A stretch of DNA of 64,000 bases from JAFECT01 sp963838235. Its GTDB lineage: Bacteria > Pseudomonadota > Alphaproteobacteria > Caulobacterales > Caulobacteraceae. Shown piece by piece: positions 44,312 to 53,195 of the stretch (its first letter is position 1; each line of letters begins with the position of its first letter). The stretch lies in contig CAWIQJ010000005.1 of assembly GCA_963838235.1 (NCBI GenBank), forward strand, positions 992,001 to 1,056,000. Reading direction: 5' to 3'. Under the pieces are notes generated by a model. That model saw only the letters and a list, made by a program, of their open reading frames with translations. It ran no database searches and was not told the origin of the DNA. The position numbers and the translations under genes are program-made.

Positions 44312-44353
44312 GGGGCGCAGCCCCGCATAGGATCGCCAACGATTTGGCGATCC
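44312..44353. repeat. Two adjacent intergenic hairpins
   Basis: First stem CGGGG-CGCAG-CCCCG (44311-44325), then a perfect 10-bp dyad GGATCGCCAA / TTGGCGATCC around CGAT (44330-44353). There is no T-run. They may be a REP-like pair or a factor-dependent terminator between the two VOC genes. Confidence 0.55.
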
Positions 44354-44465
44354 TCGCGCCGAACGTCCGAAGCACACGCGGAGGGCCGGGCGCCAGCGCT
44401 TCTCACGCGCCCTGTCGGAACTCTGCCCGGCCGCCCGTCTTTCGATCACAACGCAGGAGTTTCCC

Positions 44466-44942
44466 ATGTCCAAACTCACCACCTGTCTGTGTTTTGAAAG
44501 CGCGGCCGAGGAAGCGGCGCGGTTCTATGTGTCGATCATGCCGAACGCGAAGCTCGGGGCGATCAGCTACTACGGTGAGAACATGCCGATGGCGGCCGGC
44601 GAGGTGCTGACCGTCGAATTCGAGATCGACGGCGCCGCCTTCTTCGCGCTCAACGGCCCGCGCCACCCGTTCACTGAGGCGGTCTCGTTCCAGATCCTCT
44701 GCGACACCCAGGCGGAGATCGACACCCTGTGGGACCGGCTGACCGAAGGGGGCGAACCCGGACCCTGCGGCTGGCTGAAAGATCGCTTCGGCGTCTCGTG
44801 GCAGGTGACGCCGAGGAGCCTGATGAAGCTGGTCAAGGACCCCGACAAGGCGAAGGCGAACCGCGCCATTCAGGCCATGATGAAGATGAGCAAGCTCGAC
44901 ATCGCCGCGATCGAAGCGGCGGCGCAGGGCGTCCCGGCCTAG
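44466..44942 (+). CDS. PhnB-like VOC family protein
   Basis: A 158-residue protein of the PhnB/3-demethylubiquinone methyltransferase-like VOC subgroup. LTTCLCFESAAEEAARFYVSIMPNAKLGAISYYGENM, EFEIDGAAFFALNGPRHPFTEAVSFQILCDTQAEIDTLWDRLTEGGEPGPCGWLKDRFGVSWQV and VKDPDKAKANRAIQAMMKMSKLDIAAIEAA match closely. Despite the family name it is not a methyltransferase; its role is unknown. Convergent with the FMN reductase gene. Confidence 0.93.
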   Translation: MSKLTTCLCFESAAEEAARFYVSIMPNAKLGAISYYGENMPMAAGEVLTVEFEIDGAAFFALNGPRHPFTEAVSFQILCDTQAEIDTLWDRLTEGGEPGPCGWLKDRFGVSWQVTPRSLMKLVKDPDKAKANRAIQAMMKMSKLDIAAIEAAAQGVPA

Positions 44943-44949
44943 GGCTGCC

Positions 44950-45531
44950 TCACCCTTTGGCGCGCGCCGCCTTCAGGGCTTGCGTCCACCACAGCAGATC
45001 CTGGATCATCAGCTCGGCTGCGGGGTCGCTTGCTTGCAGCGCCATCTCCACGTCGCCGCCCTTGAAATGAGCCATGAGGGCGTCGAGCGGGAGGTGAACG
45101 GCGCGGCGCACCGGCATCATCTGCAATTCGTCGACGCTCAGCCGCAACGCCTGCACCGCGCGCGCGCCGCCGACGCTACCGTAGCCGACGAAGGCGGCGG
45201 CCTTTCGGTTCCACTCCGGATAGACGTAGTCGATGGCGTTCTTCAGCACCGCCGGCGGTCCGTAGTTGTACTCGCCGGTGACGAAGACGAAGCCGTCGGC
45301 GGCGGCGATCTCGGCGGTCCAGCGTTTCACCGCCTCGTGCTCATAGGCCGCGCGGCCGGGCATGCCGGGCGTCACCGCCTCGTCGAAGAAGGGCATGGGA
45401 TAGTCGCGTAGGTCGAGCAGCCGCACCTCGAGGTCCGGCTGTCTGGCCAGGTGGTCGCGGATCCAGCGGGCGGGCTTTTCTGAGAAGCGGTTCGGGCGGG
45501 TGGTGCCGATGATCACCGAGACGACGGTCAT
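44950..45531 (-). CDS. NADPH-dependent FMN reductase family protein
   Basis: A 193-residue flavodoxin-fold reductase. IIGTTRPNRFSEKPARWI is the phosphate-binding loop and FVTGEYNYGPPAVLKNAIDYVYPEW is the family signature around the flavin. Relatives reduce FMN, quinones, azo dyes or chromate. It starts at ATG 45531; upstream in-frame codons are not family-like. About 170 bases upstream lies an unusual cluster of ACCGTA/TACGGT repeats that may control it. No adjacent regulator gene. Confidence 0.92.
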   Translation of the reverse strand: MTVVSVIIGTTRPNRFSEKPARWIRDHLARQPDLEVRLLDLRDYPMPFFDEAVTPGMPGRAAYEHEAVKRWTAEIAAADGFVFVTGEYNYGPPAVLKNAIDYVYPEWNRKAAAFVGYGSVGGARAVQALRLSVDELQMMPVRRAVHLPLDALMAHFKGGDVEMALQASDPAAELMIQDLLWWTQALKAARAKG

Positions 45532-45698
45532 GAGGTGCTGTTCCTTCAGGCGGGTCCGGGGAGAACGAACTGGAACAGTTGATGTGGCGGTTTGGTTGCG
45601 CCGGCGCAAGCGGACTTTTGCCGGACTTGACGGCGCCCCGAATGTTCTTCATTTGTTCCGATTTCGGAGACGCCGAGCACTCGCTCCGTCACGGAGGA

Positions 45699-45790
45699 AC
45701 GGTCGACCGTAAAATACGGTGCGAATACGGTGAGACCGCCGTCACTGCGTAAGGCGGCGACCGTAAAATACGGTGCGTTTACGGTGAGAC
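45699..45790. promoter_or_regulatory. ACCGTA/TACGGT repeat cluster, candidate operator region of the FMN reductase
   Basis: Two near-identical 33-base units (45704-45736 and 45758-45790) each contain the dyad ACCGTAAAATACGGT, a further TACGGT, and GTGAGAC; they differ only at AAT versus TTT. In front of unit 1 is the perfect palindrome ACGGTCGACCGT (45699-45710). The units repeat every 54 bases, about five helical turns. The cluster lies between the sseA stop and the FMN reductase start, both on the minus strand, so it is upstream of the reductase. Confidence 0.6.
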
Positions 45791-45793
45791 GTC

Positions 45794-46627
45794 TCAGCCT
45801 GTGGCCAGAGGTGGATCCCGGCGCCCGCCCCATTCCGCCCAGGAACCGTCGTAGACCGCGACGTCGGAGCGGCCGAGCCGGGCCAGCGCCAGGGCGACGA
45901 CCGAGGCGGTGATGCCTGAGCCGCAGGTCGTGGTGATCGGCGCCTTCAGGTCGACGCCCGAAGATTGGAATAATGACGCGAGGGCGGCGGAGTCCTTCAC
46001 CGTGCCGTCCGCGTTCAGCAGCGCGCCGAACGGCGTGTTGTACGACCCGGGCGCCCGGCCCGAACGCACGCCGGGACGCGGCTCGGCGGCTTCACCGCGA
46101 AAGCGTTCGGCGCTGCGGGCGTCGACGAGCTGGAAGGACTTGCTGTCGATGTTGGCCAGCACCCCGCGCCAGTCGGCGACGAGGTCCGGATGGAAGGTTG
46201 CGTGAAACGTCGCGGCCGGCGGATGCGGCTCGCCGCTCTCGATCGGTCGGCCTTCGGCGCGCCACTTCGGCAAGCCGCCGTCCAGCACCTGCACGCGCTC
46301 GGCGCCGAACACACGGAAGGTCCACCAGGCGCGCGCGGCGGAGAACAGGCCCTGCTGGTCGTAGCAGACGATGTGATCGCGCTCGGAAATCCCCAGCGCC
46401 CCGACCGCCTCGGCGAACACTTCGGGCGAGGGCAGCATGTGCGGCAGGTCGGTCGACCGGTCGGCCACCGCATCGATGTCGAAGAACACCGCGCCCGGCA
46501 GCCGCGCCTCGCGGAATGCGGGTTTGGCGTCGCGCTTGTCCATGTGCCAGCTGGCGTCGACGAGCTTCAGGTCGGGCGCGCCGAGTTGGGCGGCCAGGGC
46601 TTCGGTGGAGATCAGGGGGTCGGTCAT
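45794..46627 (-). CDS. sseA: 3-mercaptopyruvate sulfurtransferase
   Basis: A two-domain rhodanese of 277 residues that transfers sulfur from 3-mercaptopyruvate to thiols or cyanide. The inactive N-terminal rhodanese domain (LVDASWHMDKRDAKPAFREARLPGAVFFDID) is followed by the catalytic domain with loop CGSGITASV, whose CGSG[VI]T signature separates mercaptopyruvate sulfurtransferase from thiosulfate sulfurtransferase. Arginines in GRAPGS and the WAEWG motif near the end are conserved. The stop adjoins the repeat cluster upstream of the FMN reductase. Confidence 0.95.
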   Translation of the reverse strand: MTDPLISTEALAAQLGAPDLKLVDASWHMDKRDAKPAFREARLPGAVFFDIDAVADRSTDLPHMLPSPEVFAEAVGALGISERDHIVCYDQQGLFSAARAWWTFRVFGAERVQVLDGGLPKWRAEGRPIESGEPHPPAATFHATFHPDLVADWRGVLANIDSKSFQLVDARSAERFRGEAAEPRPGVRSGRAPGSYNTPFGALLNADGTVKDSAALASLFQSSGVDLKAPITTTCGSGITASVVALALARLGRSDVAVYDGSWAEWGGRRDPPLATG

Positions 46628-46668
46628 ACCTGCGTTAGAGCAGCAGAGAGGCGGCTTCCGCTACACCC

Positions 46669-47907
46669 TCAAGCTTTCACCAGTTCCAACTGGACCACAT
46701 CGGTGCGGCCGGTGCGGAAGCCCGCCTCGCAATAGCCGAGATAGAAGCGCCACAAGCGGCGGAACCGCTCATCGAAACCGAGCGGTGCGATATCGCCCCA
46801 CTTGGCCTGGAACCGCTGCGCCCATTCCGCCAGCGTGTCGGCGTAATCTGGCGAAGCGGTCGATGCGGCCCAGGCCAGGCCGGCCTCGTCGGTGCGGACC
46901 TTCAGCCGCTCTTCGCTCGGCAGGACGCCGCCGGGGAAGATGTACTTCTGGATGAAGTCGGTGGAGCGGCGATAGTGGTCGAAGATCTCGTCGGCGATGG
47001 TGATGATCTGCAGGCCCGCGCGACCGCTGGGCTTCAGCACGTCGCGCACCTTGCGGAAATAAGTCGGCCAGTATTCCTCGCCGACCGCTTCGAACATCTC
47101 GATGGAGGCGACACGGTCATAGGTTCCGTCCACGTCGCGGTAGTCGATCAGTCGGATGTCGGCCTTCTCGGCCAGGCCTTTATCGAACAGGCGCTTCTTC
47201 GCGTAGTCGTACTGGGCCTGGGAGATGGTGATGCCGGTTACTTCGGCGCCGACCTCCGACGCCGCGAACTCGGCGAACCCGCCCCAGCCGCAGCCGATCT
47301 CGAGCACGCTCTGGCCTTGTTGCAGTCCCATGGCGCGGGCGAGCGAGGCGTACTTGTTGCGCTGGGCCGCGGTCAGGTCCTGGCCGGGCGCCGAATACTT
47401 CGCCGAGGAATAGGTCATGCTCGGGTCGAGCCATTGCTCGTAAAAGGAATTCCCCAGGTCGTAGTGGGCGTGGATGTTGCGCTTGGACCCGGAGCGGCTG
47501 TTGCGCCGGAACAGGTGTCCGATGCGGTTGGCCGCCTTGGCCAGCGGGTTGCCCTCGATCAGGCCCTTCATCCGTTCCAGGTTGAGGCTCAGCGCCTCGA
47601 GCAGGGCGGACAGGTCAGGGGTGTCCCACTCGCCCGCGATATAGCCCTCGGCGAAGCCGATGACGCCGCCGGTCAGGACCCGGCCGACGAAGCGATAGTC
47701 CTTGACCAGGATCCGGCCCTCGGGGCCGCCGTCCACGCCCCGGATCGGAATGTCGAGGCCGTCGGGGGTGACGATTTCGAGCACGCCGCGCGTCCAGTTG
47801 CGCGCCGCCAGCCGGACGAACTCTCGAAAGGCCGCAGGCGCGCGCTTCAGCTCCGGCAGGGTCCAGACCGGAGCTGGCTTCGCTGGGACTTGGGTTACGC
47901 TGCTCAT
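46669..47907 (-). CDS. cfa: Cyclopropane-fatty-acyl-phospholipid synthase
   Basis: Transfers a methylene group from S-adenosylmethionine to double bonds of membrane phospholipid acyl chains. 412 residues from ATG 47907. The SAM-binding site is VLEIGCGWGGFAEFAA; HAHYDLGNSFYEQWLDPSMTYSSAKY, SIEMFEAVGEEYWPTYF, and FIQKYIFPGGVLPSEE are catalytic landmarks. The N-terminal lipid-binding domain is present. Divergent from kdsA with 266 bases between them, which contain no other gene. Confidence 0.95.
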   Translation of the reverse strand: MSSVTQVPAKPAPVWTLPELKRAPAAFREFVRLAARNWTRGVLEIVTPDGLDIPIRGVDGGPEGRILVKDYRFVGRVLTGGVIGFAEGYIAGEWDTPDLSALLEALSLNLERMKGLIEGNPLAKAANRIGHLFRRNSRSGSKRNIHAHYDLGNSFYEQWLDPSMTYSSAKYSAPGQDLTAAQRNKYASLARAMGLQQGQSVLEIGCGWGGFAEFAASEVGAEVTGITISQAQYDYAKKRLFDKGLAEKADIRLIDYRDVDGTYDRVASIEMFEAVGEEYWPTYFRKVRDVLKPSGRAGLQIITIADEIFDHYRRSTDFIQKYIFPGGVLPSEERLKVRTDEAGLAWAASTASPDYADTLAEWAQRFQAKWGDIAPLGFDERFRRLWRFYLGYCEAGFRTGRTDVVQLELVKA

Positions 47908-48173
47908 GTCTGTCTCCGACTTGAGAGAGCGATCCTCACGGCCTGGATATCCCAACTTGACACTACGGGCCAGCAAAGCCCGCCAGGGCGACCATTCGGC
48001 CTGGGCACGCTCAGCGACAAGCTGTGGATATCTAAGTCTTTTCAGTCTGGCGCGTTGTGTCCGCGCCGGGACCGAACGCCCCACGCTTGCGTGACGGGCC
48101 CCCTTTCGCCACTTGTACGCCGACGGCGAAACGCCGGATCAAGCCGCCCGACCTCCCCTCCCAAGGACCCTCA

Positions 48174-49028
48174 GTGACCGCACCCAACCCAGTCGTCGAA
48201 GTCTCCACCCCCGGCGGGCGCCTGGTGCGGATCGGGGCGAAGGAGAAGCTCAGCTTCATCGCCGGCCCCTGCCAGCTCGAGAGCCGGGCGCACGCGCTCG
48301 AATGCGCCTACGCCCTGAGGGAGATCGCAGATCGTCTGGATATCGGATTGATCTATAAGACGTCTTACGACAAGGCCAACCGCACCTCCGCGACCGCCCA
48401 GCGGGGCCTGGGGCTGAAGGAGCTCGCCGCCATCTTCGCTGAGATCCGCGAGAGTGTGGGCCTGCCGGTTCTCACCGACGTCCATTCCGTCGACCAGTGC
48501 AAGCCCGTCGCCGAGGTGGTGGACGTGCTCCAGATCCCGGCCTTCCTCTGTCGCCAGACCGACCTGCTGATCGCCGCCGCCGAGACCGGCAGGACGATCA
48601 ATGTGAAGAAGGGCCAGTTTCTCGCCCCCTGGGACATGAAAAACGTCGTCGCCAAGATCACCGGCGCCGGCAACCCGAACGTCCTGGCCTGCGAGCGCGG
48701 CGCCTCCTTCGGCTACAACACCCTTGTCTCCGACATGCGAGCGCTGCCGATCCTGGGCGAGATCGGTTGCCCCGTGGTGTTCGACGCCACCCACTCGGTG
48801 CAGCAGCCGGGCGGCCAGGGAACCAGCTCCGGCGGCCAACGCGAGTTCGTCCCGGTGCTGGCCCGGGCCGCGGTGGCGATCGGGGTCGCGGCGGTCTTCA
48901 TGGAGACCCACCCGGATCCTGACCACGCGCCTTCGGACGGTCCGAACATGATCCCGCTCAAGGACTTCGAGGCCCTGGCCAGGAGCCTGCTGGAGTTCGA
49001 CGCCCTGGCCAAGCGCAGGGCCGCCTGA
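48174..49028 (+). CDS. kdsA: 3-deoxy-8-phosphooctulonate synthase, metal-dependent type
   Basis: Condenses phosphoenolpyruvate with arabinose 5-phosphate to KDO 8-phosphate for lipopolysaccharide. 284 residues from GTG 48174. The FIAGPCQLESR motif puts a cysteine (C33) at the metal-ligand position, as in the metal-dependent class; E. coli KdsA has asparagine there. KTSYDKANRTS, DVHSVDQ, KKGQFLAPWDMKNVV and FDATHSVQQPGGQG are canonical. It starts a run of LPS inner-core genes (hldE, hldD downstream). Confidence 0.96.
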   Translation: MTAPNPVVEVSTPGGRLVRIGAKEKLSFIAGPCQLESRAHALECAYALREIADRLDIGLIYKTSYDKANRTSATAQRGLGLKELAAIFAEIRESVGLPVLTDVHSVDQCKPVAEVVDVLQIPAFLCRQTDLLIAAAETGRTINVKKGQFLAPWDMKNVVAKITGAGNPNVLACERGASFGYNTLVSDMRALPILGEIGCPVVFDATHSVQQPGGQGTSSGGQREFVPVLARAAVAIGVAAVFMETHPDPDHAPSDGPNMIPLKDFEALARSLLEFDALAKRRAA

Positions 49029-49249
49029 TGCCGCACCCCGGCACCAAGCCATGGTCGATGAAGTGGCTGGTCCGCTCGCTCCTGGCGGGCGCCGTCTTTC
49101 TGGCGCTCATGCTGTTCGCCTTCTTCGGACCCCCGTTCGCCCAGTCGAGCCTGGTGTTCCAGGCCTCCGGAGCCTGCTTGGCGCTCTGCCTGATCGTGGC
49201 CGCGGTCGCCTTCGTCTTCGAGGTGGTGCACCGGGTCACCTCGGTCTGA
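49028..49249 (+). CDS. Small two-helix membrane protein
   Basis: A 73-residue hypothetical protein with two transmembrane segments (WLVRSLLAGAVFLALMLFAFFG and SLVFQASGACLALCLIVAAVAFVFEVV). Its ATG overlaps the kdsA TGA by one base, so it is probably translated with kdsA. No family recognised. Confidence 0.65.
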   Translation: MPHPGTKPWSMKWLVRSLLAGAVFLALMLFAFFGPPFAQSSLVFQASGACLALCLIVAAVAFVFEVVHRVTSV

Positions 49250-49337
49250 GCCGGCCGTCAGGGCGGTTTGCGCGCTTGTTTGCGCCCTGGGGGCGAACCG
49301 CCTAAGACCGGACGAGATTTCGGTCGGCCGCCGGACC

Positions 49338-50801
49338 ATGGACGTCAAAGCCCTTCAAGCCCTTCTCGAACAAATCCGCGACGTGCGCATCGCCGTCGTC
49401 GGCGACGTCATGGTCGATCGCTTCGTCCACGGCGAGGTCGTGCGTGTGTCGCCCGAGGCGCCGATCCCGGTGCTCGCCGCGACGCACGAGGCGGTGATGC
49501 TGGGCGGCGCCGGCAATGTCGCGCGCAACCTGGCTTCGCTCGGCGGTCAGGCGACGCTGGCCGGCATGGTCGGCGACGACGGTCCTGGGCGCGAGGCGCT
49601 CGGCCTGCTCGGCGCCGAAGCCGGGATCGAAGGTCACCTCGTTACCCGCCCGCGACGGCGCACCACGGTGAAGACGCGCTTTGTCGCGTCGGGCCAGCAG
49701 CTCCTGCGGCTCGACTCCGAAGACAGCGCCGCGCTTTCGCCCGAGGCGGAATCCTCGCTGCTCGGCGCCGTACGCCACGCTTGCGACGACGCCCGAGCCA
49801 TCCTCATATCCGACTACGCCAAGGGCGCGGTTTCCGACGCGGTCGTGCGCGCCTGTCTCGACGCGTCGCGCGCGTCGGGCGCGGTGGTGGTGGTCGATCC
49901 CAAGGGCCGCAACTTCGCGCGCTACGGCGCCGTCGATCTGGTCAAGCCCAATGCGGCCGAACTCGCCGCGGCTATGGACTTGCCCGCCGAAACCGACGCC
50001 GAGGTCGAAGCCGCGCTCGCCAAGGCGCTCGACGGCTGCACGGCGAAGGCGATCGTGGTCACGCGCGCCGGCCGCGGCATGTCCATCGCCGTGCGCGGCG
50101 AGCCGGTGCGCCACGCCCGCGCCCGGCCGCGCGAGGTGTTCGACGTCTCCGGCGCCGGCGACACGGCGCTCGCGGCCTTAGGTCTGGCCCTGGGCGCCGG
50201 TGCATCGCTGGACGAAGCCGCGGACCTCGCGATTGCAGCCTCGGGCGTCGCAGTCGAACGCGCCGGAACGGCGACGGTGTCGCCCGACGAACTGGTCGAG
50301 GCCGAGATGACCGCCCGTGCGACGGCTGCCGAAGCCAAGCTCGCCACGCCCGAGCGCATGGTCGAGACCGTGGCCCGCTGGCGCGCGCTGGGCTTCAAGG
50401 TCGGGTTCACCAACGGCTGCTTCGACGTGCTCCACCGCGGCCACACGGCCTATCTCGCCCAGGCGCGGTCGTGGTGCGATCGCCTGATCGTGGGGCTAAA
50501 CTCCGACGCTTCGGTGCGCGCGCTGAAGGGTGAGGGCCGGCCGGTGAACGATCTCGCCGCCCGCGCCGAAGTGCTGGCCGCGCTCGCGTCCGTCGATCTG
50601 GTCGCGCCCTTCGACGCCGAAACGCCGATCGCCCTGATCGAGGCGGCCAGGCCCGACGTGCTGATCAAGGGGTCAGACTACACCGTCGATCAGGTGGTGG
50701 GCGCGGACCTCGTGCAGGGTTGGGGCGGCGAGGTGAAACTCGCCGACTTCGTCGAAGGCTGGTCCACCACCGAAGCCATCGCGCGGATGAAGCGCGCATG
50801 A
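49338..50801 (+). CDS. hldE: Bifunctional heptose 7-phosphate kinase / heptose 1-phosphate adenylyltransferase
   Basis: Two steps of ADP-heptose synthesis in one protein. The N-terminal PfkB-type kinase (residues about 1-325) has VVGDVMVDRFVHGEV, LGGAGNVARNLASLGG and DVSGAGDTALAAL with the catalytic aspartate. The C-terminal nucleotidyltransferase begins FTNGCFDVLHRGHTAYL (residue 357), with the HxGH motif, and ends with IKGSDYTVDQVVG. 487 residues. The stop overlaps the hldD ATG, so the two are coupled. Confidence 0.97.
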   Translation: MDVKALQALLEQIRDVRIAVVGDVMVDRFVHGEVVRVSPEAPIPVLAATHEAVMLGGAGNVARNLASLGGQATLAGMVGDDGPGREALGLLGAEAGIEGHLVTRPRRRTTVKTRFVASGQQLLRLDSEDSAALSPEAESSLLGAVRHACDDARAILISDYAKGAVSDAVVRACLDASRASGAVVVVDPKGRNFARYGAVDLVKPNAAELAAAMDLPAETDAEVEAALAKALDGCTAKAIVVTRAGRGMSIAVRGEPVRHARARPREVFDVSGAGDTALAALGLALGAGASLDEAADLAIAASGVAVERAGTATVSPDELVEAEMTARATAAEAKLATPERMVETVARWRALGFKVGFTNGCFDVLHRGHTAYLAQARSWCDRLIVGLNSDASVRALKGEGRPVNDLAARAEVLAALASVDLVAPFDAETPIALIEAARPDVLIKGSDYTVDQVVGADLVQGWGGEVKLADFVEGWSTTEAIARMKRA

Positions 50802-51799
50802 GCCGGCGTTTTGTCGTGGTCACCGGCGGCGCCGGATTCATCGGCTCGAACATCGTGGCTGAGTTGACCGAAGGCGCGCGATTTGACGTGGTCGTGTGCG
50901 ACCGTCTGCGCGCCGCCGACCTGGGCAAGTGGCGCAACATCGCCAAGCACGCGATCGCCGACTTTGTCGCGCCAGAGGCCTTGTTTGCATGGCTCGCCAC
51001 GCACGCGCGCGACGTCGAGGCCATCGTCCACATGGGCGCGATCTGCTCAACGACCGAACCGGACGCGGACCTGATCATCCACAACAACTACACCTTGCCG
51101 CGCGACCTTTGGGACTGGTGCGCGGCGAACGGGACGCGGATGATCTGGGCGTCGTCGGCGGCGACCTACGGCGCGGGCCTGCAGGGGTTCGAGGATCAGG
51201 ACGAAGTTCCGGCCCTGTCCCAACTTCGCCCGCTGAACGCCTACGGCTATTCCAAGGCGCTGTTCGATCTCTACGCGCGCCGCGAGGCGGATCGCGACAG
51301 CGCGCCGCCGCAGTGGGCCGGGCTCAAGTTCTTCAACGTCTACGGCCCCAACGAAGCGCACAAGGGCCCGATGGCGTCGGTGGCGCATCAGATTTGGCCG
51401 AAGGTCGCGGCCGGCGAGCCGGTCAGCCTGTTCAAGTCGCACCGGCCCGACTACCCCGACGGCGGGCAGTTGCGCGATTTTGTTTATGTCAAGGACGCGG
51501 CCGAGGTGGTGGCCTGGCTGCTCGACCATAAGAGCGTCTGCGGCGTCTACAATCTGGGCAGCGGCAAGGCGCGCTCGTTCGCCGACCTGGCCCGCGCCGT
51601 ATTCGCTGCGGCGGGACGCGAGCCTGAGATCAGCTACCGGCCCATGCCCGAGGCGATCCGCGATCGCTATCAGTATTTCACCGAGGCGGACATGAGCCGG
51701 CTCTACGCTGCCGGCTGGAACCGGCCGTTCACCACGCTCGAGGACGGGATCACGGACTATGTGCAGCGCTATCTGTCGCAGTCCGATCCCTACCGCTGA
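50798..51799 (+). CDS. hldD: ADP-L-glycero-D-manno-heptose 6-epimerase
   Basis: Inverts C6 of ADP-D-glycero-D-manno-heptose, giving the LPS inner-core precursor. A 333-residue short-chain dehydrogenase: FVVVTGGAGFIGSNIV binds NADP; SSAATYG and YGYSKALFD hold the catalytic serine/threonine and Tyr-x-x-x-Lys; FFNVYGPNEAHKGPMASV and GQLRDFVYVKD are specific to HldD. Last identifiable heptose gene; DUF3089 follows 15 bases later. Confidence 0.96.
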   Translation: MSRRFVVVTGGAGFIGSNIVAELTEGARFDVVVCDRLRAADLGKWRNIAKHAIADFVAPEALFAWLATHARDVEAIVHMGAICSTTEPDADLIIHNNYTLPRDLWDWCAANGTRMIWASSAATYGAGLQGFEDQDEVPALSQLRPLNAYGYSKALFDLYARREADRDSAPPQWAGLKFFNVYGPNEAHKGPMASVAHQIWPKVAAGEPVSLFKSHRPDYPDGGQLRDFVYVKDAAEVVAWLLDHKSVCGVYNLGSGKARSFADLARAVFAAAGREPEISYRPMPEAIRDRYQYFTEADMSRLYAAGWNRPFTTLEDGITDYVQRYLSQSDPYR

Positions 51800-51814
51800 C
51801 ATGGCGCGCCTGAC

Positions 51815-52969
51815 ATGAAGATGTGGGGCCTCAAGCGCATCGTACTCGGCGCCGTGGCGCTGGTGGCGGCGCTGATGGCCATCGCCGTCTTCGTCTGGCG
51901 CGACGATATCCTGGAATCCTTCCTCGACCCCAAGGTGCCGTATCAGACCTACACGCCGCCGCGCGCGCCCGACTATAATCTGCGCAAGGCCTGGGCCGTG
52001 CTGCCGCCGGATCCGGCGCAGGTTGCGGCGGGCGATCCGCCGGCCGATGTCTTCTTCGTGCATCCGACGACCTTCGACGGCGGCGACAACTGGAACTCGC
52101 CGATCCAGCAGAACGAGTCCGACGCCTTGCTCGAGCGCGTCATGCTGCCGAACTACGCCGGTCCGTTCGAGAAGGTCGGGCGGGTGTTCGCGCCACACTA
52201 CCGCCAGGCCGCGCTCTACGCCTTCCTGACCCTGCGCGACGACGCGCGTGACGCGCGGATCTTCGCCTACGGCGACGTGGCGACGGCGTTCAAATTCTAT
52301 CTGCAGCATTTCAATCAAGGGCGGCCGATCATCCTGGTCGGTGTCGAGCAGGGCGGGACCCTGACCGCCCGGCTTGCGCGCGATGCGATTGCCGCGGATC
52401 CACAGCTTCGCGCGCGACTTGTTGCAGTCTATCTGATCGATACCGTCGCCCCGCGCGACGCCTTCGGACCCAACGCGGTTCTGCCCGGTTGCACCCAACG
52501 CAACGAGGCCCATTGCGTCGTCGCCTGGGACCAGGCCTTCGTCGACGATCCAGCGTCGGCCAAACGCATCCTCGAGCGCGCCCTTGTGTGGGACGATCAG
52601 GGCGCCCTGGTTTCGCTCGGCGCGCATACCGCGCTCTGCGTCAATCCGCTGACGGGATCGGAGACCGGCGCGCTCGCGCCCGCGCGCCTGAACCTCGGCG
52701 CGGCCAACGCAACGGGCCTCGAGTGGGGCGTCGAGCCCGCCTTCCTGCCGCACCAGGTCAACGCCCGCTGTGTCGATGGCGTCCTGCACGTCTCACGCCC
52801 GAGATCGCCGTCGCTGCGTCCGTCGGGCTCGTGGGCCGACCGCAAGAAGGCGCCCGACTACAATCTCTTCTACGCGGACCTGAAAGCGGACGCGAAGGCG
52901 CGCGAAGCCGCCCTCGACGCTGCGCCGACGGCATCGACGCAGGCGGCTCCAGTCGTCCTTGTCCGGTAA
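51815..52969 (+). CDS. DUF3089 alpha/beta-hydrolase-like protein, nucleophile position not serine
   Basis: A 384-residue protein with an N-terminal membrane anchor (LKRIVLGAVALVAALMAIAVFVW). The DUF3089 domain shows PPADVFFVHPTTFDGGDNWNSPI, FAPHYRQAALYAF and HTALCVNPLTG. The usual nucleophile elbow (GHSQG) reads GVEQG, so the serine is replaced by glutamate and ordinary esterase chemistry is doubtful. It lies 15 bases after hldD, so it may be the tail of the LPS-core operon. Confidence 0.85.
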   Translation: MKMWGLKRIVLGAVALVAALMAIAVFVWRDDILESFLDPKVPYQTYTPPRAPDYNLRKAWAVLPPDPAQVAAGDPPADVFFVHPTTFDGGDNWNSPIQQNESDALLERVMLPNYAGPFEKVGRVFAPHYRQAALYAFLTLRDDARDARIFAYGDVATAFKFYLQHFNQGRPIILVGVEQGGTLTARLARDAIAADPQLRARLVAVYLIDTVAPRDAFGPNAVLPGCTQRNEAHCVVAWDQAFVDDPASAKRILERALVWDDQGALVSLGAHTALCVNPLTGSETGALAPARLNLGAANATGLEWGVEPAFLPHQVNARCVDGVLHVSRPRSPSLRPSGSWADRKKAPDYNLFYADLKADAKAREAALDAAPTASTQAAPVVLVR

Positions 52970-53195
52970 CAACCTCGCCCGAGACCAAGCCCGACCGCAC
53001 CCCCGATCCCAATCCACAGTGAATGGGAAGAGAATGGAAAGTGGCCAGCCCGAGAAAGGATTTCGCTGACCGGACCGTTGGTCGTCACCAAGACGTCGTC
53101 TGCAGATTACGGCAGAGGTCGGGCAGGGGTTTGCTTGCGAGATGTCTTGCGGAGGCGTATTTTTTCCAAGCACTCGCGCTGAGAGGAGTTCTGTT

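Noticed and set aside
45699..45790. Short CRISPR-like array
   Set aside because: Only two repeat units exist, they are internally palindromic, and there are no cas genes; an operator cluster fits better.
45546..45833. 95-codon minus-strand frame across the repeat cluster and the end of sseA
   Set aside because: It overlaps the sseA coding end and translates the operator repeats into repeated tracts; no ribosome-binding site or family match.
51047..52789. 580-codon open frame on the minus strand opposite hldD and DUF3089
   Set aside because: Same antisense shadow pattern; the plus strand has recognisable proteins and a coupled gene order.
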